From an uncultured Faecalibacterium sp. (GTDB taxonomy: Bacteria > Bacillota > Clostridia > Oscillospirales > Ruminococcaceae), in assembly GCA_904394215.1 (NCBI GenBank), contig CAJFNF010000001.1, positions 32,869-96,868 on the forward strand: 64,000 nt of DNA. Reading direction: 5' to 3'. Made by a program: the position numbers and the translations under genes. Shown here one piece after another: positions 52,163 through 61,427 of the stretch. The stretch's first letter is position 1. Each line of letters begins with the position of its first letter. The notes under the pieces were generated by a model that had not been told where the DNA came from, did not search any database, and saw only the letters and a list, made by a program, of their open reading frames with translations.

Positions 52163-52921
52163 TCAGCGTTCTGCAATCAAGTCGCTCATATTGTACAGGC
52201 CAGGTTCCTTTTTCGCCAGATACAGAGCTGCGTTCACAGCGCCATTGGCAAATACACTGCGGGAATAGGCGGTATGTTTGAGGGTGATCACTTCATCCGG
52301 CCCGCAGAAAAGCACCTCGTGGTCTCCCACGATGCTGCCGCCCCGCACCGAGCTGATGCCGATCTCCTTGGGATCACGTTTTGCTCGTACCGAGGAGCGG
52401 TCATAGACATAGTGATAAGCACCGTTGTTTTCTTCATTGATGGCGTCGGCCAGCATCAGAGCTGTACCGCTGGGGGCATCCAGCTTATTGTGGTGATGCT
52501 GCTCCACAATCTCCACATCGTAAGCACTGCCCAGAATGGCAGACGCGCGCTTGCACAGCTCCGCCAGCAGGTTGATGCCCAGGGACATATTGGCACTCTT
52601 GAAAACAGGGACGCTGCGGGACAGCTGTACAATCTTCAGGTTCAGCTCGTCCGACATGCCCGTGGTGCACAGAACAATGGGCATCTTGTGTGCCTCGCAG
52701 TAGGGGAGAATATGCTCCACCGCAGCAGGAGAGCTGAAGTCAATAATCACATCCCCGCGGCCAGCAAGATCCTCAGGATTGCTGACCACCGGAATGCCGT
52801 TCTGTTCGCCGTCATGCAGATCGATACCGGCCACCACCCGGCAGTCCTCCCGCTGCCCAATCATATCGCAGAGGACGTGGCCCATCCGGCCGCCGATGCC
52901 TTGAATGACAATATCCGTCAT
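52163..52921 (-). CDS. dapB: 4-hydroxy-tetrahydrodipicolinate reductase
   Basis: DapB reduces the DapA product with NAD(P)H in lysine/diaminopimelate synthesis. The 252-residue protein has the Rossmann motif IQGIGGRMGHVL, DVIIDFSSPAAVEHIL, and the catalytic EQHHHNKLDAPSGTA box. AAAGGA precedes the ATG on the minus strand. In a spore-former the same intermediate feeds dipicolinate. Confidence 0.95.
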   Translation of the reverse strand: MTDIVIQGIGGRMGHVLCDMIGQREDCRVVAGIDLHDGEQNGIPVVSNPEDLAGRGDVIIDFSSPAAVEHILPYCEAHKMPIVLCTTGMSDELNLKIVQLSRSVPVFKSANMSLGINLLAELCKRASAILGSAYDVEIVEQHHHNKLDAPSGTALMLADAINEENNGAYHYVYDRSSVRAKRDPKEIGISSVRGGSIVGDHEVLFCGPDEVITLKHTAYSRSVFANGAVNAALYLAKKEPGLYNMSDLIAER

Positions 52922-52957
52922 GGTTGATCATTCCTTTCTGTTTGGATGGATGAGCTA

Positions 52958-52989
52958 AATGCCCGGGACTACACAGCTCACCGGGCATT
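52958..52989 (-). other. Hairpin between dapA and dapB
   Basis: AATGCCCGG (52958-52966) and CCGGGCATT (52981-52989) form a nine-base-pair stem in the 81-base gap. No T tract follows in the direction of transcription, so mRNA stability or partial attenuation is more likely than termination. Confidence 0.5.
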
Positions 52990-53002
52990 CAGCGTCTTCA
53001 TT

Positions 53003-53893
53003 TTATGACAACAGCCCATGCATCCGCATAGTCTGCTCAATCTTGGCCTTCTGTGCATCGCCAGGCTCTACCAGGGGCAGGCGGCACTTGCCAGCCTCCC
53101 AGCCCAGCAGATTCATGGCATACTTCACCGGGATCGGGTTGACATCGCAGAACATGGCGTCACTCAGGGGCAGCATCTCCAGCTGAAGCCGCCGGGCCTC
53201 GGCAGTGTCACCGTCGAACCAGGCTTTGCAGCAATCGTGTACCAGCGTGGGGGCAATGTTGGACACCACACTGATAACGCCCTTGCCGCCCAGGGACAAC
53301 AGGGGAACTACCTGATCGTCATTGCCGGAATAGATGTTAATCTCGTCTCCGCAAAGGGCAGCAATCTGTGCCACCTGGGCAATGTTGCCGGATGCCTCTT
53401 TGATGCCGTTGATCAGCGGATGCTCACTGAGCTTCTTGACCGTCTCAGGTTTGATGTTCACACCTGTGCGGGACGGCACGTTGTAGAGAATCACGGGGAT
53501 ACCGCCGGCTTCAGCCATAGCGGTAAAATGAGCCACAAGGCCAGCCTGGCTGGTTTTATTATAATAGGGGGTAACCATCAGCAGAGCATCTGCGCCGCTG
53601 GCTGCAGCACCGGCCGCCAGTGCGCAGCCATGTGCTGTGTCATTGGAACCAGCTCCAGCGATCACAGGCACCCGATGTGCCACGGTATCCACTGCAAACT
53701 TGATGGTGGCCAGCTGCTCCTGATCGGTCATGGTGGAGCATTCGCCGGTGGTACCGCAAATCACAATGGCATCGGTCCCGCGGGCAATCTGGTCCTCGAT
53801 GATCTGTCTCAGCGCATCATAATGGATGCTGCCGTCCTGGTGCATGGGGGTAATGATTGCCACCGCCGCACCTGTAAAAACAGGCTTCTTCAT
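53003..53893 (-). CDS. dapA: 4-hydroxy-tetrahydrodipicolinate synthase
   Basis: DapA condenses aspartate semialdehyde with pyruvate. The 296-residue TIM-barrel protein has GTTGECSTM, YNVPSRTGVNI and the Schiff-base lysine in INGIKEASGNI. ATG 53893 follows AAAAGGAG on the minus strand; the longer in-frame extension has no ribosome binding site. Confidence 0.95.
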   Translation of the reverse strand: MKKPVFTGAAVAIITPMHQDGSIHYDALRQIIEDQIARGTDAIVICGTTGECSTMTDQEQLATIKFAVDTVAHRVPVIAGAGSNDTAHGCALAAGAAASGADALLMVTPYYNKTSQAGLVAHFTAMAEAGGIPVILYNVPSRTGVNIKPETVKKLSEHPLINGIKEASGNIAQVAQIAALCGDEINIYSGNDDQVVPLLSLGGKGVISVVSNIAPTLVHDCCKAWFDGDTAEARRLQLEMLPLSDAMFCDVNPIPVKYAMNLLGWEAGKCRLPLVEPGDAQKAKIEQTMRMHGLLS

Positions 53894-53956
53894 AGTAGGC
53901 TTCTCCTTTTCCTCATTGTCGATAGGTTTCATGGGCGACTGACACAACCGATAGTC

Positions 53957-55042
53957 TCAGTCCAGATATCCCTTTGCCGCCAGCAGCTCAGCCAGCAGGA
54001 CGCCGCCGCCTGCTGCACCCCGCAGCGTATTGTGGCTCATGCATGCAAACTTGTAATCAAAGATGGTGTCTTCCCGCAGGCGGCCAATGCAGACAGCCAT
54101 ACCGTGTTCGGTATCACGGTCCAGCTTGGGCTGGGGACGGTCATTTTCTTCAAAGTAGTGGAGGAACTGTTTGGGTGCACTGGGCAGATTCAGTTCCTGG
54201 GCAGGGCCGCGGAAGTTTTTCCACGCCTCCAGGATCTGCTCCTTGGTAGGCTTCTTTTCAAAGCTCACAAAAACAGCAGCCGTATGACCATCCGACACAG
54301 GAACACGGAAGCACTGTGCAGTGATCAGAGGCTTTTCTGCATTGACGATGCGGTCGCCTTCAATGTGGCCCCAGAGCTTCAGCGGTTCCTGCTCGCTCTT
54401 TTCTTCCTCACCGCCGATGTAGGGGATCACGTTGTCGATGATCTCGGGCATCCGGTCAAAGGTTTTGCCTGCGCCCGAAATAGCCTGGTAGGTGCAGACC
54501 AGTGCCTTGGTGACACCAAAATCCTTCATCAGGGGATGGAAGGCCGGGACATAGCTCTGGAGGCTGCAGTTGGACTTGACTGCAATGAAGCCGCGCTTGG
54601 TGCCCAGGCGCTTGCGCTGTGCCGGGATAATCTCAATGTGGTCGGCGTTGATCTCAGGGACAACCATCGGGACATCCGGGGTGCTGCGGTTGGCGCTGTT
54701 GTTGGAGACCACCGGGCACTCGGCCTTGGCGTAGGCCTCTTCCAAAGCCTTGATTTCATTCTTGGGCATATTGACAGCGCAGAAGATGAAGTCTACCTGG
54801 CTGGCAATTTTTTCGACCTCAGCGGCATCCTGCACCACCATTTTCTTGACGCTCTCGGGCATCGGCGTGGTCATGGCCCAGCGGCTGCCTACAGCATCCT
54901 CATAGGTCTTGCCTGCGCTGCGGCTGGAAGCCGCCACAACGGTCAGTTTGAACCAGGGATGATGTTCCAGCAGGGTGACAAAACGCTGGCCTACCATGCC
55001 GGTCGCACCGACGATGCCTACCTTATAAGACTGCTTATTCAT
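53957..55042 (-). CDS. asd: Aspartate-semialdehyde dehydrogenase (archaeal/fungal type)
   Basis: Asd makes aspartate semialdehyde from aspartyl phosphate, feeding lysine and threonine synthesis. The 361-residue protein has the Rossmann motif GIVGATGMVGQRF, the catalytic Cys in KSNCSLQSYVPA, and YQAISGAGKTF. The length and the motif wording fit the archaeal/eukaryotic form rather than the form common in Bacillus. ATG 55042 follows AAGGAAAGG; a longer reading frame upstream overlaps the promoter region. It heads the asd-dapA-dapB block. Confidence 0.93.
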   Translation of the reverse strand: MNKQSYKVGIVGATGMVGQRFVTLLEHHPWFKLTVVAASSRSAGKTYEDAVGSRWAMTTPMPESVKKMVVQDAAEVEKIASQVDFIFCAVNMPKNEIKALEEAYAKAECPVVSNNSANRSTPDVPMVVPEINADHIEIIPAQRKRLGTKRGFIAVKSNCSLQSYVPAFHPLMKDFGVTKALVCTYQAISGAGKTFDRMPEIIDNVIPYIGGEEEKSEQEPLKLWGHIEGDRIVNAEKPLITAQCFRVPVSDGHTAAVFVSFEKKPTKEQILEAWKNFRGPAQELNLPSAPKQFLHYFEENDRPQPKLDRDTEHGMAVCIGRLREDTIFDYKFACMSHNTLRGAAGGGVLLAELLAAKGYLD

Positions 55043-55112
55043 TTCAAGCACCTTTCCTTTCAAACCCGGATCGAAATTTTGCTTCATTTGCCGAAGAAGA
55101 TGCATCGGCGGC

Positions 55113-55141
55113 TTGCAAACCGGATTGTGTTGCAATATAAT
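55113..55141 (+). promoter_or_regulatory. Promoter of queA
   Basis: TTGCAA at 55113-55118 and TATAAT at 55136-55141 are 17 bases apart, giving a transcript start near 55148. Confidence 0.8.
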
Positions 55142-55163
55142 AAAGACCAGTTGTATAAAATTT

Positions 55164-55193
55164 ATGATATCATTGATACGGCTTCCGTGTCAA
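55164..55193 (-). promoter_or_regulatory. Promoter of asd-dapA-dapB
   Basis: On the minus strand TTGACA (55193-55188) and TATCAT (55169-55164) are 18 bases apart, giving a start near 55157 and a leader of about 115 bases. I see no lysine riboswitch in that leader. Confidence 0.75.
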
Positions 55194-55218
55194 CCCACTG
55201 GAAAGGCGAATACATCCC

Positions 55219-56247
55219 ATGTTGAAAAAAGATTTTTGGTACGATTTACCCAAAGAACTCATTGCCCAGGAACCGGTCAGCCCCCGCGATGCTGCCCGGC
55301 TGATGGTTTTGAATCGGGACAACGACACCATTGAGCATCGTATTTTCCGCGACCTTCCGGAATATCTTATGCCGGGGGACTTGCTGGTGGTGAACAATTC
55401 CAAGGTCCTTCCGGCCAGAATCGTAGGCGTAAAGCAGCCTACTGGTGCAGTTTGTGAACTTTTGCTGCTGCGCCAGGTCAAGGGAGATCAATGGGAGTGT
55501 CTGGCAAAACCCGGCAAGCGGATGCACCCGGGCAACGTCATCACCTTTGGAGACGGCACTCTGACGGCTACCATCGACGAGACTATGGAAGACGGCAACA
55601 AGACGGTCACCTTCCACTATGATACCGAGACCCTGTACGAGAAGCTGGACGAATTCGGCAAAATGCCCCTGCCGCCCTACATCACCAAGCAGCTGGAAGA
55701 CCAGAGCCAGTATCAGACCGTCTACGCCAAAGAGCTGGGCAGCGCCGCTGCCCCCACTGCCGGCCTTCATTTTACCCCGGAGCTGATGGACACCATTCGC
55801 GCCAAAGGTGTGGGCATTGCTGAGGTGACCCTCCACGTTGGCCTGGGCACCTTCCGCCCCGTGCAGGAGGATGAAATCTCGGATCACAAGATGCACAGCG
55901 AGTGGTACTCCATCAGCGAGGAGACCGCCCGCCAGATCCAGGAGACCAAGGCCGCCGGGCACCGGGTTATCGCTGTGGGCACCACCAGCTGCCGTACTCT
56001 GGAGGCAGTTGCAGCCAAGTACGGTGAGATCAAGCCCTGCAGCGGCAACACCAGCATCTTCCTGTACCCGGGTGTCCCGTTCCGGTGCATTGACGGTCTG
56101 ATTACCAATTTCCATCTGCCTGAAAGCACTTTGATTATGCTGGTGTCGGCCTTTTACGGTTATGAAAAGACCATGGCGGCCTACAAAGTGGCTGTGGATG
56201 AAAAATACCGCTTCTTCTCCTTCGGCGACGCCATGCTGATCCTGTAA
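55219..56247 (+). CDS. queA: S-adenosylmethionine:tRNA ribosyltransferase-isomerase
   Basis: QueA adds the epoxycyclopentane part during queuosine synthesis. The 342-residue protein has the family signatures LPEYLMPGDLLVVNNSKVLPAR, YAKELGSAAAPTAGLHFT and ITNFHLPESTLIMLVSA. It precedes tgt, the base-exchange enzyme of the same pathway. The ribosome binding site (GGAAAGG) is modest. Confidence 0.95.
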   Translation: MLKKDFWYDLPKELIAQEPVSPRDAARLMVLNRDNDTIEHRIFRDLPEYLMPGDLLVVNNSKVLPARIVGVKQPTGAVCELLLLRQVKGDQWECLAKPGKRMHPGNVITFGDGTLTATIDETMEDGNKTVTFHYDTETLYEKLDEFGKMPLPPYITKQLEDQSQYQTVYAKELGSAAAPTAGLHFTPELMDTIRAKGVGIAEVTLHVGLGTFRPVQEDEISDHKMHSEWYSISEETARQIQETKAAGHRVIAVGTTSCRTLEAVAAKYGEIKPCSGNTSIFLYPGVPFRCIDGLITNFHLPESTLIMLVSAFYGYEKTMAAYKVAVDEKYRFFSFGDAMLIL

Positions 56248-56261
56248 ATCCATCTCCGCGA

Positions 56262-57567
<1,306 letters not shown>

Positions 57568-57602
57568 TCTTTTTCTTTTTTCGCGGGATTTTCGATTTGG
57601 CC

Positions 57603-57631
57603 TTGCATCCAGACGTATAAACCAGTATAAT
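57603..57631 (+). promoter_or_regulatory. Promoter of yajC
   Basis: TTGCAT at 57603-57608 and TATAAT at 57626-57631 are 17 bases apart. Confidence 0.8.
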
Positions 57632-57664
57632 AACGGTAAACGAATTTGAGAGGAGAATTTTGCA

Positions 57665-57988
57665 ATGACCGGTACTGAAAGCTATCTTAGCTTGTTTTTT
57701 ACCCTCGCACTGATGGTGGTTCTGCTGTACTTCATGATCTACCGTCCTCAGAAGAAGCAGGAAAAGAAGGACGCTGCCATGCGCAACAGCCTTGAGATCG
57801 GCGACCAGGTGACCACCATTGGCGGTGTCATTGGCCGTGTTGTCGCCATCAAGGACGACACATTCGTCCTCGAAACCGGCAGCGACCGTGTCAAAATCCG
57901 CTTTGCCAAAACCGCAATCGGCTCGGTTGAGAAGTTGAACATGGACAACGCCTCCGCTGCATCTTCCAAAACTTCCAGCAAGAAATAA
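57665..57988 (+). CDS. yajC: Preprotein translocase subunit YajC
   Basis: YajC is a small accessory of the SecYEG/SecDF translocase. The 107-residue protein has one N-terminal membrane segment and the family core YFMIYRPQKKQEKKDAAMRN...EIGDQVTTIGGVIG. GAGGAG precedes the ATG. Unlike in many bacteria, secDF is not adjacent but 30 kb away. Confidence 0.95.
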   Translation: MTGTESYLSLFFTLALMVVLLYFMIYRPQKKQEKKDAAMRNSLEIGDQVTTIGGVIGRVVAIKDDTFVLETGSDRVKIRFAKTAIGSVEKLNMDNASAASSKTSSKK

Positions 57989-58006
57989 GTCTTTGCGTAT
58001 ACGCAG

Positions 58007-58048
58007 CACGCCTCTCTGCATAGAGATAGAGCAGGGAGGCGTGTTTTT
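58007..58048 (+). terminator. yajC terminator carrying the next gene's ribosome binding site
   Basis: CACGCCTCTCTGC at 58007-58019 pairs with GCAGGGAGGCGTG at 58031-58043 (one G-U pair), followed by TTTTT and at once by the ATG at 58049. The Shine-Dalgarno GGGAGG is inside the second arm, so the same hairpin can end transcription and hide the ribosome binding site. Confidence 0.8.
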
Positions 58049-58447
58049 ATGTCTGCAAACAATTCTGCTCATCTGTCGATTCCAATCCACATCTTCGCCG
58101 CCTTTGCGGTCGGCTCTGCTGCGATGGCCGGCAGCGGAGCAGCTCTGGCTTCCATGATGGCCTCCAGGGGATTGGGGCTCTCCGCTGCGCCACCTCTCGC
58201 CACTGCAGCTGCCTGTGCCGGAAGTCTGGTGGGCGGCTGGCTTCTGGCTGTGCTCCGGAAAAGCCGCGGCTTGCTCTGGGGCGGCATGGTGGGGCTTGTC
58301 TATGCCCTGGTTCTGCTGGGGCTGCAGCTGTACACCGGCAACATTCCTGATTGGATGCAAGGCATCCGACTGGGGCTGATGGTCCTGGCAGGAGCCGCAG
58401 GCGGCTATCTGGGGACGCTGCGTTCTGAAAAGAAGCGTCGCCGGTAA
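58049..58447 (+). CDS. Small membrane protein (TIGR04086 type)
   Basis: The 132-residue protein has four hydrophobic segments and a Gly/Ala-rich composition like TIGR04086 membrane proteins, which commonly follow yajC in Clostridia. No enzymatic motif is visible. GGGAGG lies nine bases before the ATG, within the terminator stem of yajC. Confidence 0.65.
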   Translation: MSANNSAHLSIPIHIFAAFAVGSAAMAGSGAALASMMASRGLGLSAAPPLATAAACAGSLVGGWLLAVLRKSRGLLWGGMVGLVYALVLLGLQLYTGNIPDWMQGIRLGLMVLAGAAGGYLGTLRSEKKRRR

Positions 58448-58514
58448 ATGCTGCATGTCGTATATCGCAAAAATGGAGTTGGACTTTCCCGGCTCCAGAC
58501 AGGGGGACAAGTTT

Positions 58515-59279
58515 ATGTGGGTCTATCAGGAATCCAGCAATCAAGCACTCATTGCTCCAAAAAATCAAAATCAATCGGCTGCGGCACAGCAGGTTGATCC
58601 TGCAGCTCCAATCGATGCCAAAGAGCGCGTCTCTTTCGGCTCATCAAAACCATCAGAGAAAAGCAGTACGGGAGGACGCAGCAGAACCATCCCCAGAGAT
58701 TGCATTTTTCTGTCCATATCGTACCTGTTCGGAGCACTTTTGGCGGGGGTAACCCTTGCCTTGTGCCGCGCCAATGAATTGGACACGTTGTCTGCGTATT
58801 TATCCAATTGGGCAGGTCTTTTTACATTAGATGATCCCAAATCTGTGTGGAATCTCTTTGGGGCAGAATACATGACAACAGCCGGAGGCGCAACCGTCTT
58901 GCTGCTGCTGGGCCTTTCCGCCTTTGGCCCGGTGCTGATTCATTTGTTTGCCATGCTTTTTGGTCTTGGCATCGGAATGGTACAACTGCAGTTGTTTCTG
59001 CAGGCCGGCTGGAAAAGCTCTCTGCAGGCCTTATGCTTGACCGGTATTCCCACTGCGGCCGTCGTGACATGTCTGTGCCTGTTTGGTGCTTCCGCACTTC
59101 GGGTCAGCGGCCGGCTGCAAAACACCGCCTTTGGGAAAAAGGCCTACTCCTCAGGTTCAGGTGCGCGTCGGTTGGTAGGGCAATACCTGGTGCTGAATGT
59201 ATTGTTTTTGCCTATCTGCGGCATATCTACGGCCCTGGTTTGTCTGGCTCATCAGCTGAGCAGCCAACTGGCCGGCTGA
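58515..59279 (+). CDS. Polytopic membrane protein, possibly SpoIIM-like
   Basis: The 254-residue protein has a hydrophilic N-terminus of about 60 residues and then five or six membrane segments. The order of segments and phrases such as LLLLGLSAFGPVLIHLFAMLFGLGIGM and the Gly-rich turns resemble SpoIIM, the membrane subunit of the engulfment peptidoglycan-hydrolase complex. The resemblance is by eye and weak. ATG 58515 follows AGGGGGACAA; the in-frame ATG at 58455 has no ribosome binding site. Confidence 0.45.
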   Translation: MWVYQESSNQALIAPKNQNQSAAAQQVDPAAPIDAKERVSFGSSKPSEKSSTGGRSRTIPRDCIFLSISYLFGALLAGVTLALCRANELDTLSAYLSNWAGLFTLDDPKSVWNLFGAEYMTTAGGATVLLLLGLSAFGPVLIHLFAMLFGLGIGMVQLQLFLQAGWKSSLQALCLTGIPTAAVVTCLCLFGASALRVSGRLQNTAFGKKAYSSGSGARRLVGQYLVLNVLFLPICGISTALVCLAHQLSSQLAG

Positions 59280-59281
59280 AC

Positions 59282-59310
59282 TTGCAGGCTTTGGCCTGCC
59301 GTGGTATTAT
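59282..59310 (+). promoter_or_regulatory. Promoter of radA
   Basis: TTGCAG at 59282-59287 and TATTAT at 59305-59310 are 17 bases apart. Confidence 0.7.
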
Positions 59311-59340
59311 AACGTAAAAAGAATCAGGAGAAGCTGTGCG

Positions 59341-60747
59341 ATGAAAGAGCCCAAATTGAAAACCATTTATGTCTGCTCTCAATGCGGTGAGACAAGCCCT
59401 CGCTGGATGGGACGCTGCCCCAGCTGCGGCAGCTGGAATACCATGAGCGAAGACGTCATTGCTGAATCCCCAAAGCCCGGCAGCGCAGGGGCCAAAGCCG
59501 CGCCCCGTCAGGAAGGCGTCACCACACTGACAGCCAGGCGTCTGTCCGAAATCAGCACCACCGAAGAAAAAAGCCGGATTATCACCGGCATCACCGAGCT
59601 GGATCGTGTGTTGGGCGGCGGCATTGTGCTGGGCGGCGTTGTGCTGCTCAGCGGCGAGCCCGGCGTTGGCAAATCGACCATGCTGCTCCAGCTCTGCGGC
59701 GCCATCTCTGACCGGTATACCGTTCTTTATATTACCGGCGAGGAATCGGTCCGGCAGGTCAAGCTGCGGGCCGCACGCCTCAACATTGCCCAGGACAATA
59801 TCTTTCTGGCCGCTGAAAACGATGTGGATGAAATCTGTGGTCTGATTGAAAAGGAGCGGCCCGACCTTGTGGTCATCGACTCCATCCAGACTATGCGGTG
59901 CACCGATATTTCTTCCTCTTCGGGCACGGTCAGCCAGGTTAAAGAAAGTACAGCCCGCCTGCTGGCCGTGGCCAAAAAGCAGGAAATCCCCATGTTCCTG
60001 GTTGGTCACGTCAACAAAGATGGTGCCATTGCAGGCCCCAAGGTGATGGAGCACATTGTAGATACTGTCCTCTACTTCGAGGGCGACAAAATGCTGCCCT
60101 ATCGGATTCTGCGGGCGGCCAAAAACCGCTATGGCTCTACCAATGAGCTGGGCATGTTTGACATGACGGGGAAGGGTTTAACCGAAATTGCCAACCCGTC
60201 CCAGATGCTGCTGGAAGGACGCCCTCTGGGTGTCTCCGGCAACTGTGTTGCCTGCACCATGGAGGGAACACGTCCCATCCTCAGCGAGATCCAGGCGCTG
60301 GCGGCCAAAACAACATTCCCGTCCCCCCGGCGGGCCTGCACCGGCTATGATTACAACCGGGTCAGCCTGCTTTTAGCGGTGTTGGAACGACGGGCCGGCT
60401 ATTTCTTCGGCAACTTGGATGTCTATGTCAACATCGTTGGCGGCATTGCCCTGCGGGACACCTCCTGTGACTTGGCAGTCTGCCTGAGCCTTATTTCTTC
60501 GCTGCTGGACAAGCCGGTCAATGACAAGCTGATCGCCATCGGCGAAGTGGGTCTGGGCGGGGAGGTACGCAGCGTGCCAAACCTGGAACAGCGGCTCCGT
60601 GAAGCGGAACGAATCGGATTTGAACAGGCGGTGATTCCCAAACCCAGTCTGCGCCATCTGGATCCTGCAGACTATCCCGGCCTGTCTCTGATCGGTGCGG
60701 CGTATGTCTCAGATGCTATCGCTACACTGAATATCAGCAGGAAGTGA
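59341..60747 (+). CDS. radA: DNA repair protein RadA/Sms
   Basis: RadA is a RecA-like helicase that helps branch migration during recombination. The 468-residue protein has the N-terminal zinc finger (CSQCGETSPRWMGRCPSCGSW), Walker A GEPGVGKST, the KNRYG motif (AAKNRYGSTNELGMF) and a C-terminal Lon-like domain. AGGAG precedes the ATG. It heads a group with the ITPase-like gene and the Xer-type recombinase gene. Confidence 0.96.
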   Translation: MKEPKLKTIYVCSQCGETSPRWMGRCPSCGSWNTMSEDVIAESPKPGSAGAKAAPRQEGVTTLTARRLSEISTTEEKSRIITGITELDRVLGGGIVLGGVVLLSGEPGVGKSTMLLQLCGAISDRYTVLYITGEESVRQVKLRAARLNIAQDNIFLAAENDVDEICGLIEKERPDLVVIDSIQTMRCTDISSSSGTVSQVKESTARLLAVAKKQEIPMFLVGHVNKDGAIAGPKVMEHIVDTVLYFEGDKMLPYRILRAAKNRYGSTNELGMFDMTGKGLTEIANPSQMLLEGRPLGVSGNCVACTMEGTRPILSEIQALAAKTTFPSPRRACTGYDYNRVSLLLAVLERRAGYFFGNLDVYVNIVGGIALRDTSCDLAVCLSLISSLLDKPVNDKLIAIGEVGLGGEVRSVPNLEQRLREAERIGFEQAVIPKPSLRHLDPADYPGLSLIGAAYVSDAIATLNISRK

Positions 60748-60760
60748 GGAGAACCATCCC

Positions 60761-61387
60761 ATGGACGTTCTGATTGGATCTACCAATCCATCCAAAGTCA
60801 AATTTTTTGAGTCCCTGCTCTGCGGATGCAATTTTACGTTTTATACCCTCAACGACCTGCAAATCCATCAGGAACCGGAAGAACAAGGTCAAACCCCAGA
60901 GGAAAACGCCATCTTAAAGGCACAATTGTATGGCACCTATTTTGACCGTGTCATCTGTAATGATGCCGGTCTCTATTTAGATGGACTTCCTCTGCAGGAT
61001 CCCCGCCAGCCCGGCCTTCATGTCAGGACGCCTCTTGGATCCCATCGGCTGACGGACGAGGAAATGGTTACCTATTACAGTCATTTGGTACACAGTCTTG
61101 GCGGCAAAGTGCTGGCCTACTATCTGAACGGCATGGCTGTATCCAACAAGGGAAAGATTTCGTCCCTGATGGAAACCATAGAGGAGGGCAGGGAAGCGGC
61201 TTTCTATATGACAGACAAGCCGTCAGCGAAACGGCAGCCCGGCTGGCCGCTGGATTCCATGTCACTGGACCGCCGCACATTGACTTATTTTGTGGAGAAC
61301 GAGGATACAGATGCGTTTTTTGATGACGGAGCTGCAAGCCCCTTTTATCAGAGGCTGGTAAACTTTTTAAAAGACGCTCTTCAGTAA
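60761..61387 (+). CDS. Divergent HAM1/RdgB-type purine NTP pyrophosphatase
   Basis: The 208-residue protein has the ITPase family pattern: GSTNPSKVKFFESLL at the N-terminus, EENAILKAQLYG, and NDAGLYLDGLP. The rest is less conserved, and the typical C-terminal SHR box is not obvious. Removal of inosine/xanthine triphosphates is the likely but unproven role. GAGGAG precedes the ATG, 14 bases after radA. Confidence 0.7.
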   Translation: MDVLIGSTNPSKVKFFESLLCGCNFTFYTLNDLQIHQEPEEQGQTPEENAILKAQLYGTYFDRVICNDAGLYLDGLPLQDPRQPGLHVRTPLGSHRLTDEEMVTYYSHLVHSLGGKVLAYYLNGMAVSNKGKISSLMETIEEGREAAFYMTDKPSAKRQPGWPLDSMSLDRRTLTYFVENEDTDAFFDDGAASPFYQRLVNFLKDALQ

Positions 61388-61427
61388 ACACCGGACCTGA
61401 AAGCACTGGATCCAAAAGAGGAATTGT

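Noticed and set aside
55043..55157. Possible lysine riboswitch before asd
   Set aside because: The leader is only about 115 bases and lacks the multi-helix layout and terminator of a lysine riboswitch.
53018..55225. 735-codon plus-strand frame opposite dapA and asd
   Set aside because: dapA and asd on the minus strand are unambiguous, with ribosome binding sites and catalytic motifs; the plus-strand product is a shadow.
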